Assembly (NCBI GenBank): GCA_947522695.1
Contig: CANNTX010000019.1
Location: 1-21,039 of the forward strand
DNA: 21,039 nucleotides
Direction of reading: 5' to 3'
Source: an uncultured Bacilli bacterium
Lineage (GTDB): Bacteria; Bacillota_I; Bacilli_A; RF39; UBA660
Below, in pieces: positions 14,880 to 21,039 of this stretch. How positions within the stretch are numbered: position 1 is the stretch's first letter; each line of letters opens with the position of its first letter. Position numbers and translations under genes: made by a program. The notes beneath the pieces were generated by a model, which saw nothing but the letters and a program-made list of their open reading frames with translations, was not told the origin of the DNA and ran no database searches.

Positions 14880-14905
14880 AAAGGGAATAAAGCCCTTTTT
14901 TGTTT
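14878..14905. terminator. Bidirectional terminator between the uppP operon and the RhuM-Fic pseudogene
   Basis: AAAAAGGG (14878-14885), 7-base loop and CCCTTTTT (14893-14900) give an 8-bp stem with T-runs on both strands, serving the convergent genes. Confidence 0.85.
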
Positions 14906-14907
14906 TA

Positions 14908-15866
14908 CTAATTATTTAAAAAATTCATTACTAAATCAGTTAATATATTCTTTTCTTTCGGGTTGGATTCGGCTATTAATAGAGTAATTGCTACAAGGTA
15001 TTATTATCAATAACTTGTCCATTTTCATTATATAAAATGTTATAAAATTCTAGAAAATAGATAAATAAAGTTGCAGCAATTCTTTTATTACCATCAATAA
15101 AAGCATGATTTTTAATAATCATATATAGAAAATTAGCAGCTTTTTCTTCTGTGGTTGGATATAAATCTTTACTATCAAAAGATTGGTATATAGTTCCAAT
15201 AATTTCTTTTAATCCTTGATTTCTTTCAAGTGCAAATAAGTTACTATTATTACCAAATTTAAGTTTAGCTATTATATTTAAACAATCTTCATAATTAATT
15301 TGTTTATTGTCTCTAGTGCCATTTGGTTTAGTAATTCTTTTGTGGTCGTAATCGTCTAGTAGATCTAAAGCATTAGAATAATTATTTATTACTTTAATTA
15401 TTTCTTGTGCTTCATTTCCTTTTAATTCAGTATCTATTCTTCCAGCAATATCTATTAATTTAACTGTTTTTTCAAGATATTCTAATCTCTTTTAATTAAC
15501 AGAATAACCTTTAATCATATATTCTTTTAGAATTTTAGTTGCCCATTTTCTAAAAATAATACCATTTTGACTTTTAACACGATAACCAACACTTATTATC
15601 ATATCAAGATTATAGTAATCTAATTCTCTAGTTTGAAATTTGTTTGTTAATGCGCCATGCCTTGTGGTGTGTGCAAATTTTGCACATACCTCTTTTTTCT
15701 CTAACTTTTCTTCATTGAAAATATTATTAATATGTCTGGTAATTACCGTTCTATCTCTTCCAAATAGTTTAGCCATTTGGTCTAGTGATAACCATACTGT
15801 TTCATCTTTCATATTAACCTCTAGTTTTACATTTTGATTTTTAAATAATACAATTTCATTTTTCAT
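14908..15866 (-). pseudogene. RhuM-Fic/DOC fusion protein gene, broken
   Basis: An intact version would be about 319 residues: an N-terminal RhuM domain and a C-terminal Fic/DOC domain that may modify or bind a target protein. The first 124 codons are open ('WLSLDQMAKLFGRDRTVITR...', 'MIKGYSVN'), then TAA at 15494-15492. Reading on in the same frame continues as 'KRLEYLEKTVKLIDIAGR', exactly the family sequence, where relatives have Gln, so CAA became TAA. The Fic motif HAFIDGNKR is intact. A second lesion, loss of one base near 14992-14997 (TTG-TAG where TTG-GTA is expected), shifts the end; the other frame restores 'AITLLIAESNPKEKNILTDLVMNFLNN' in two pieces and stops at 14908. The original start has a strong AAAGGAGG (15880-15873). 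Confidence 0.85.
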
Positions 15867-15953
15867 AATTTGCCTCCTTTATTGTATATATTTATTATGT
15901 TACATTCCAAAATATAGTTTTAATAAATCAACTATTTTTGGTTTGTAGTTAAT

Positions 15954-15982
15954 ATTATACATGTAAAACATATGTTCGCCAA
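15954..15982 (-). promoter_or_regulatory. Candidate promoter of the RhuM-Fic pseudogene with LexA-like box in the spacer
   Basis: On the minus strand: TTGGCG (15982-15977), 17 bases, TATAAT (15959-15954). The spacer and -35 edge contain AAAACATATGTTCG (plus strand 15965-15978), which matches 12 of 14 bases of the Bacillus-type LexA box CGAACATATGTTCG. This suggests SOS control of the former gene. Confidence 0.5.
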
Positions 15983-16117
15983 TGAAAAATCGTCAGGAAT
16001 TTTAAATATTTTTTAAAACTAGTTTATTTAACTGATTTTTAATTTATTAAAATGATTAAATAATATTTATAAAGTTGATTATTATAGATTAATTTAAGGT
16101 TTATGTAAAATAATTAG

Positions 16118-16126
16118 TGTGATAAT
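16118..16126 (+). promoter_or_regulatory. Extended -10 promoter of the GT-C-like/ABC operon
   Basis: TG-T-GATAAT, one mismatch from the extended -10 consensus, 19 bases before ATG 16146. No clear -35 and no strong ribosome site. Confidence 0.4.
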
Positions 16127-16145
16127 ATATTTGTAGTGATTGTAG

Positions 16146-17546
16146 ATGGATTTTTTTAAGAAATATAAAAAATATATAATATTATTTGGTTTGTTATTTT
16201 TGTTATCTTTTTTCTTTCCATTTTCATGTGATGATTTTTATTGGGGAAGTAAAAGTTTGAGTTTTAGTACTATTAATGAAATATATAATGATTTATTTTT
16301 AAATGGAAGATGGTTAGGAAATTTTTTTGCTATATTAATATCGCATAATCATTTAATTAAAGCATTAGTTATTTCAATTGTTAGTACTTTATTAGTATAT
16401 ATTATTGATAAACATGAAAAAATATCATGGTGGATATTCTTATTATTAATACTTTTAATGCCTGTTAATAAGTTTACGCAAGTTATAATTTGGGGTAGTG
16501 GATTCAGTAATTATATGGTTAGTACATTCCTGTTTATTAGTGTATATTATTTAATTAAGAAGTATTATGAAAATAATTATAATAAATGGTATGAAAAAGT
16601 AGGAATATTTATAGTTGCTATATTAAATTCATTAGTGGTTGAAAATATTACAGTAGGAACATTAATGATTTTATTTATTTATAATTTGATATTTATTATT
16701 AAAAATAAAAAAGTTAATATTAATTTAATAATTATGTTTATTGGTAGCATATTTGGAGCAATTATGATGTTTATTCATCCAAGCTATTTAAATTTAATAA
16801 TTGGTAATTCAATAAATGATAGATATATACCAAAAAGTGGCAGTTCTTTAATAAACATAGTAGAAAATAATTTATTTATTCAAATTTTTAATTTATTAAT
16901 TAATAATAATATTCTTTTAAATGGTTTTACTATGTTTGTATTTTCTTACTTGTATTTAAAGAAAAAGATAAAAAATATTAAAGTATTAATAAGTTTTTAT
17001 TTATTAACAATTATGATAATTATAGGATGTTTATTTAAATTTAATATTTACTTTATGTTTGTAATTGATATCTTGTATTTAATTAATTATTTTTATTTAA
17101 TATATATGGCATGTAAGTTTGAAAAAAGTATATGGGAAATAATTTTGCTTATGGTAAGTGTAATATTACCTTTAGTGTTTATTCAACCAATTGGAAGTAG
17201 ATTATTTTTTTTACCTTATGTATTACAAATAATTTTATTATTTAGAATATTGAATTATAATAGTATAGTAATTAAAGATTATATTTGGCTTAAAGTTATT
17301 GTTATTATAATATATTTTTTATTTTTGTATATGAATATAGAAAATTATAAGTGCGAAATAGAGAGAGATAATTATATTAAAAATAATTTGAATAAAACAT
17401 TGATAATTATTAATGACTTTAAATATTCTAAATATGTTTGGACAGGAACTATTGATAATAATTATTTTGGGAAATATTATGATATATATCATGGTTATGA
17501 TGAAAATATAAGATATTTTGTTAGAGGAGAGATGAATAATGATTGA
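16146..17546 (+). CDS. Polytopic membrane protein, DUF6056/GT-C glycosyltransferase-like
   Basis: A 466-residue membrane protein with about ten or more hydrophobic segments starting at about residue 10. The first extracellular loop has 'CDDFYWG' (28-34) and 'NGRWLGNFF' (53-61). The Asp pair followed by a GRxxGN-type sequence is the pattern of DUF6056 and other GT-C-fold glycosyltransferases that use lipid-linked sugar donors. 'VVENITVGT' and 'HPSYLNL' further on also fit that group. A short hydrophilic C-terminus (about 405-466) ends the protein. The ribosome site is weak. It overlaps the ABC ATPase gene by eight bases, so it probably works with, or is exported alongside, the ABC system. The exact sugar or acceptor cannot be deduced. 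Confidence 0.65.
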   Translation: MDFFKKYKKYIILFGLLFLLSFFFPFSCDDFYWGSKSLSFSTINEIYNDLFLNGRWLGNFFAILISHNHLIKALVISIVSTLLVYIIDKHEKISWWIFLLLILLMPVNKFTQVIIWGSGFSNYMVSTFLFISVYYLIKKYYENNYNKWYEKVGIFIVAILNSLVVENITVGTLMILFIYNLIFIIKNKKVNINLIIMFIGSIFGAIMMFIHPSYLNLIIGNSINDRYIPKSGSSLINIVENNLFIQIFNLLINNNILLNGFTMFVFSYLYLKKKIKNIKVLISFYLLTIMIIIGCLFKFNIYFMFVIDILYLINYFYLIYMACKFEKSIWEIILLMVSVILPLVFIQPIGSRLFFLPYVLQIILLFRILNYNSIVIKDYIWLKVIVIIIYFLFLYMNIENYKCEIERDNYIKNNLNKTLIIINDFKYSKYVWTGTIDNNYFGKYYDIYHGYDENIRYFVRGEMNND

Positions 17547-18246
17547 AATTAAAAATTTAACAAAAAGTTATAATGGGGTAAAAGTAGTTGATGATATTAG
17601 TTTAAAAGTTAATGATGGAGAGATTTTTGCATTTATTGGTCATAATGGGGCAGGTAAAACAACAACAATTAAATCAATAGTAGGAATAAACAATTTTGAT
17701 AGTGGAGAAATATTTATTAATGGAAAGTCAATAGTTAATGATGCTGTAAACGCTAAAAAAGAGATTTCATATGTTCCTGATAATCCGGATTTATATGAGA
17801 ATATGAAAGCGATTGATTTTATTAACTTTATTTGTGACATGTATGAAACTCCTAGTGATGTTAGAATGAATAATATAATTAAATATGCTAAGATGTTTGA
17901 AATAGAAGATAAATTAAATAATGAAATATCGACTTATTCTCATGGTATGAAACAAAAGATTGCGCTTATTGCCGCTTTAAGTCATGATCCAAAAGTATTA
18001 ATTATGGATGAGCCTTTTGTTGGACTTGATCCTAAGGCAGTATTTGACATGAAAAGTATTATGAAAGAAATGTGTAAGGAAGGAAAGTGTATTTTCTTTT
18101 CAACTCATATATTGGATGTTGCGGAAAAATTATGTGATCGTGTTGCGATTATTAAAAAAGGAAAAATAGTTAAAGTTGGTAAGATGAAAGAAATAATGGG
18201 AGATGAATCATTAGAAGAAGTATTTCTAGAATTAGGTGAGAACTAA
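17539..18246 (+). CDS. ABC transporter ATP-binding protein (EcsA/YthP-like)
   Basis: Cytoplasmic ATPase of an ABC exporter, 235 residues. Walker A is GHNGAGKT (34-41), signature 'YSHGM' (133-137), Walker B 'VLIMDEP' with D157/E158, D-loop 'GLDP' (162-165) and H-switch H190. The Q-loop region reads 'YVPDNPDLYENM' (78-89), with no Gln at the expected place, as seen in the EcsA/YthP-type exporters whose sequence there is 'YIPE/D.P.LYE'. AGAGGAGAG upstream provides the ribosome site inside the preceding gene. The TAATG-like junction with the permease gene (last base of stop shared with its ATG) shows that the two form one transporter. Confidence 0.95.
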   Translation: MIEIKNLTKSYNGVKVVDDISLKVNDGEIFAFIGHNGAGKTTTIKSIVGINNFDSGEIFINGKSIVNDAVNAKKEISYVPDNPDLYENMKAIDFINFICDMYETPSDVRMNNIIKYAKMFEIEDKLNNEISTYSHGMKQKIALIAALSHDPKVLIMDEPFVGLDPKAVFDMKSIMKEMCKEGKCIFFSTHILDVAEKLCDRVAIIKKGKIVKVGKMKEIMGDESLEEVFLELGEN

Positions 18247-19862
18247 TGAAAAAGTTATTTTCTTTAATTAAGGCAGTATGTTCACAAGATATGGATTTAT
18301 TTAAATTTAAAAATAATGGGAATAAATTTTCTAAGATATTTTTATTTACCTTTTTATGTATAATATTAATGATATCTTTTGGAACATATTATTATATGCT
18401 TGCTGAGAATTTGCAAAAAGTTAATTTAACTTATTTAATGTTAGGAATGGCACTTGTTATACCTACTATATTTGTATTTATGCAAGGTATTTATAAATCA
18501 CAAAATATATTATTTGAAGCTAAAGATAATGATTTGTTAATGTCATTACCAATAAGTAAAGGAACTTTGATATTTATTAGATTCCTTAAAATGTATTTAT
18601 ATGAGCTAATGTATGGTCTATTATTTACGCTACCAGCTATTCTTGTATATGTTTATTTTATTAAAGTAAATTATTTATTTTATATTGTAACATTAATTAT
18701 GATCCTAATGGTACCTATTATTCCAATTGTGTTTTCTAGTTTGATTGGATATTTTATTAAGAGATTTTCGATTAAGTTTAAAGCTAAAAAATTAGTACAA
18801 ATTATTAGTACATTTATAATGTTTTTTGTAATTCTTTATTTTTCAAATAATACTGAAGGATTAATAGAGAATATAGCAAGTAATGCATCTAGTATAAACG
18901 ATATTATAACTAAAATTTATTATCCAATTGGTGCTTATATTAGTTTAGTTAATAATTTTAATATATTAAATTTAGTAGTTTATTTAATTATAAATTTATT
19001 ACCAATTTTATTGTTTGTTTATATTTTAAATAAATCTTATTTTATGGTTATTAATAAATCTAGAGTTAATAGTTATAGTAAAAGTAAAGAATATAAATAT
19101 GATCAAAAGAAGATAATGAAGGCTTTAGTTGTTAAAGATATTAAAAGATATTTTTCATCAACTGTTTATGTTTTTAATACTTTCTTTGGACTATTTCTTA
19201 TGATTATAGCAACTATTGGACTTTGCACTAATTTTGAAAAAACAATCGAATATATTTTAAGTGGAGAAATACCGGGATTAGATATAAACTGGCTTTATAG
19301 TATGGCTCCTAAGGTATTTTTCTTAATAGTTTTAGTTCTTTCATTTATGACAAGTATTACTTCATCAAGTATATCTATTGAAGGAAAAACTTTTAATATT
19401 TCGAAGAGTTTACCGATAGATACTAAAAAAATATTATTATCTAAAGTTATATTTAGTAATTTATTAATTATTCCGGTTGTGTTAATATGTGATGTTATTT
19501 TCTTTATTAATTTTAAATTAGAAATAATAGATTATATTTTAATTATTTTAGTTAGTTTAGTAGCGCCAACTATTTCATCATTGTTAGGTTTAGTTATTAA
19601 TTTAAAATATCCTAAGATGGATGCAACAAGTGATACGGAAGTTGTTAAACAAAGTATTAGTTCAATGATATCTGTATTAAGTGGAATGGTTATTGCAATT
19701 ATTGTAGGAGCTTTGTGTCTAGCTACATTGTTTGGTTATATAAAAGTAAGTATAAATAATATGTTAATTTTATGTATGGTTGGATTAATAATTTTAATGA
19801 TTGTATTAGTACTGATTCTTAATAATTATGGTGTTAAAAGATATAGAGAGATTGAAGTATAA
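18246..19862 (+). CDS. ABC exporter permease (putative ABC-2-type exporter family)
   Basis: Membrane partner of the preceding ATPase, 538 residues with about twelve hydrophobic segments in two blocks. The first cytoplasmic region has 'ILFEAKDNDLLMSLPISK' (168-172 follows the second segment), the typical 'FxAKDxDLLLSLPIS' coupling sequence of large Firmicutes permeases (PF16949-like). A similar element, 'FNISKSLPIDTKKIL', recurs in the second half, marking an internal duplication of the coupling region. Substrate unknown; relatives include poorly characterised exporters of peptides or lipids. Start shares its first base with the ATPase stop. Followed directly by a strong terminator. Confidence 0.9.
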   Translation: MKKLFSLIKAVCSQDMDLFKFKNNGNKFSKIFLFTFLCIILMISFGTYYYMLAENLQKVNLTYLMLGMALVIPTIFVFMQGIYKSQNILFEAKDNDLLMSLPISKGTLIFIRFLKMYLYELMYGLLFTLPAILVYVYFIKVNYLFYIVTLIMILMVPIIPIVFSSLIGYFIKRFSIKFKAKKLVQIISTFIMFFVILYFSNNTEGLIENIASNASSINDIITKIYYPIGAYISLVNNFNILNLVVYLIINLLPILLFVYILNKSYFMVINKSRVNSYSKSKEYKYDQKKIMKALVVKDIKRYFSSTVYVFNTFFGLFLMIIATIGLCTNFEKTIEYILSGEIPGLDINWLYSMAPKVFFLIVLVLSFMTSITSSSISIEGKTFNISKSLPIDTKKILLSKVIFSNLLIIPVVLICDVIFFINFKLEIIDYILIILVSLVAPTISSLLGLVINLKYPKMDATSDTEVVKQSISSMISVLSGMVIAIIVGALCLATLFGYIKVSINNMLILCMVGLIILMIVLVLILNNYGVKRYREIEV

Positions 19863-19895
19863 AGGAATGTTTAATTAATAAAAACATTCCTTTTT
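19861..19895 (+). terminator. Terminator of the ABC operon
   Basis: AAAGGAATGTTT (19861-19872) pairs with AAACATTCCTTT (19882-19893), 9-base loop, then T-run to 19895. Overlaps the permease stop codon and also lies just beyond the convergent XRE gene. Confidence 0.9.
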
Positions 19896-19902
19896 AATGT
19901 GT

Positions 19903-20133
19903 TTAATCTAATTTATTAAATAAATCCTTAACATCGATTTCTAAAGCTTTTGCTATTTTTTGAACTGTATCTAAAGAAAATTGTTTATCGCAACCACTTT
20001 TTGTTTCAATTTTTTTTAAGTAATCTACACTTATATTGCTTTTCATAGCAAGTTTTATTTGTGTCCTTACTTTTATTTTTCTTTGTTTTTTTATGTTTTG
20101 AGAAATCAAATAATATAAATTGTCTTTATCCAT
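19903..20133 (-). CDS. Small XRE-family (Cro/CI-type) transcriptional regulator
   Basis: A 76-residue DNA-binding protein consisting of little more than one helix-turn-helix domain. Residues about 9-70 follow the HTH_3 layout: 'ISQNIKKQRKIKVRTQIKLAMKSNISVDYLKKIE' in two adjoining parts, then 'FSLDTVQKIAKALEIDVKDLF'. The turn is slightly irregular (TQIKLAMKSNIS where TQxxLAxxxGIS is usual), but the recognition helix and following helices are clear. AGAGGT (20145-20140) precedes the ATG. Divergent from the lipoprotein gene with 170 bases between, so it may control that gene and itself; a 10-bp palindrome adjoins the lipoprotein promoter. Target is inferred only. Confidence 0.85.
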   Translation of the reverse strand: MDKDNLYYLISQNIKKQRKIKVRTQIKLAMKSNISVDYLKKIETKSGCDKQFSLDTVQKIAKALEIDVKDLFNKLD

Positions 20134-20218
20134 TTATCTACCTCTTATAATTATTTAAGTTACCTCAAATGTAATTTTCTCATTAAATTTTTTAGAAAAG
20201 CATTGTTAACTAATGAAT

Positions 20219-20228
20219 CATTTAAATG
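20219..20228. promoter_or_regulatory. Possible operator palindrome
   Basis: CATTTAAATG is a perfect 10-bp palindrome one base upstream of the lipoprotein -35, in the divergent region next to the XRE gene. It is short and A/T-rich, so could be chance. Confidence 0.25.
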
Positions 20229-20229
20229 T

Positions 20230-20258
20230 TTGGATATTTAAAAAAAATATGTTATGCT
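20230..20258 (+). promoter_or_regulatory. Promoter of the lipoprotein gene
   Basis: TTGGAT (20230-20235), 17 bases, TG-T-TATGCT with the -10 at 20253-20258. Extended -10 compensates for two mismatches in the hexamer. Confidence 0.55.
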
Positions 20259-20303
20259 TATGTTGTAATTTAGTAGTGCTAAGAATTATAGAAAGGATTA
20301 TAA

Positions 20304-20975
20304 ATGAAAAAAATATGTATTTTAGTTTTATGTTTAATTTTAACTTTAGTTACGTTTGGTTGTGGTAATAAAAGTGTACAAAAACCAACAAATTTACAAG
20401 ATACTTATAGTGCGGTTGGTAATTATTTTGGCGATAGTAGTGCAGATAGATCTAATTTAGGTGCTTTTTATTTAGATGAAGAAAATAATATTATTGTAGT
20501 TAACTTAATTGATAATAGTGAATCTAAACAAAATGAATTTTTAGAAAAAGCTAATATTGATTCTAAATATATTAAGTTTGAACAAGGAGGACCTTATAAT
20601 ACTAATGGTTTAGATATTGATTTAAAAGTATCTTCGGAAGATAATGATGAAAATATTAAATTTAAAAAATATTTAAAATTAGATAATAGAACTATCTATT
20701 TAGCAGAAAACATTAGTGAATTATTTATTGTTGAAAATAAAAATCAGACATCTTTAAGAAAATATATAATTAATAGTACTGAGTCAGTGGATAAGTCAAT
20801 TGAAAATATTACAAACCTATTGAATAAGCAATCTATTTTAAAAGATGGTGGAACAATTATATTTAAAAACAAAGATAAGAATATTACATTAATTAAATGT
20901 AATACGATAGAAGGTAATAAAGATATTTATATTGGTGATTATAATTTAAATTTTAAAAGTAATATGTGTAAGTAG
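20304..20975 (+). CDS. Putative lipoprotein of unknown function
   Basis: A 223-residue exported protein. The N-terminus has Lys2-Lys3, a hydrophobic core (about 4-17) and a Gly-Cys (C20) at the expected place for lipid modification. The lipobox 'TFGC' is less canonical than LxGC, so processing is likely but not certain. The mature part is Asn/Asp/Lys-rich, with beta-prone segments ('NNIIVVNLI', 'GGTIIFKN', 'NITLIKC') and a second half with one cysteine near 200 and another near the end. No domain recognised. AAAGGA lies eight bases before the ATG. Divergent from the XRE regulator, which may control it. No terminator is visible before the window ends. Confidence 0.75.
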   Translation: MKKICILVLCLILTLVTFGCGNKSVQKPTNLQDTYSAVGNYFGDSSADRSNLGAFYLDEENNIIVVNLIDNSESKQNEFLEKANIDSKYIKFEQGGPYNTNGLDIDLKVSSEDNDENIKFKKYLKLDNRTIYLAENISELFIVENKNQTSLRKYIINSTESVDKSIENITNLLNKQSILKDGGTIIFKNKDKNITLIKCNTIEGNKDIYIGDYNLNFKSNMCK

Positions 20976-21039
20976 AGTTTATATTGTGGACATATACTAT
21001 GAAATGTTTAGCTGATGAAAACAAAATAATTTATAATTC

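Larger units (their letters stand above)
15867..16145. other. 279-base intergenic region between divergent genes
   Basis: No open reading frame or RNA gene seen. It holds the ribosome site and candidate promoter of the RhuM-Fic pseudogene, a LexA-like box, and a candidate extended -10 for the membrane protein on the right. Confidence 0.7.

Noticed and set aside
15640..15837. 65-codon plus-strand open frame opposite the RhuM domain
   Set aside because: It is antisense to clear family sequence with a good ribosome site on the minus strand.
20999..21039. Possible start of another gene at the right edge
   Set aside because: An ATG opens a short frame to the window end, but only 13 codons are visible and no Shine-Dalgarno precedes it.
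1..21039. CRISPR array, IS element, rRNA or riboswitch
   Set aside because: No regularly spaced repeats, transposase frames, rRNA sequence or recognisable riboswitch aptamer were found on reading both strands.

Overview
The window comes from a very AT-rich, low-GC Gram-positive bacterium. Codons are strongly A/T-biased, ribosome binding sites are AGGAGG-type and promoters are sigma-A-like. UGA acts as a normal stop: the pyrophosphatase and the YcxB-like gene both end in TGA, and Trp is encoded by TGG. Spore-coat genes (cotJ) and a CwlJ-type germination hydrolase indicate an endospore former or a recent descendant of one. The closest fit is an uncultured, probably gut-associated lineage of Bacilli near Erysipelotrichia and Mollicutes. 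That placement is inferred from composition and gene content, not from a phylogenetic marker.

Layout, left to right. A partial VanY/DacB-like carboxypeptidase runs off the left edge on the minus strand. Next is a two-gene operon: a CBS/DRTGG-type family II pyrophosphatase and a CYTH-domain protein. A short intergenic region then holds an 18-bp perfect inverted repeat and a promoter with an eight-G run in its spacer. It drives a membrane-anchored, glycine-rich surface protein, and the layout is that of a phase-variable promoter. A P2B-type Ca2+-ATPase follows, convergent with a UPF0316-like membrane protein. A cotJA/cotJB-like fusion and cotJC come next, then a 73-residue peptide gene with a duplicated leader-like motif, a minus-strand coiled-coil protein behind a perfect consensus promoter, and a YcxB-like membrane protein. 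A minus-strand tRNA-Trp(CCA) is divergent from cwlJ.

From 11950 a tightly overlapping operon encodes a PAP2 phosphatase, a short-chain dehydrogenase, UppP and a small membrane-anchored protein. It probably serves undecaprenyl-phosphate recycling for the cell wall, and its first gene looks leaderless. A bidirectional terminator separates it from a decayed minus-strand RhuM-Fic gene with one in-frame stop and one frameshift, whose upstream region contains a LexA-like box. The right part holds an operon of a polytopic GT-C-like membrane protein plus an ABC exporter (ATPase and permease), then a small XRE regulator divergent from a putative lipoprotein.

The strongest candidate for something undescribed is the switch-like region at 3041-3150 together with the surface protein it controls. 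No CRISPR array, IS element, rRNA or integrase was seen. No gene-free stretch exceeds 300 bases; the longest is 15867-16145.
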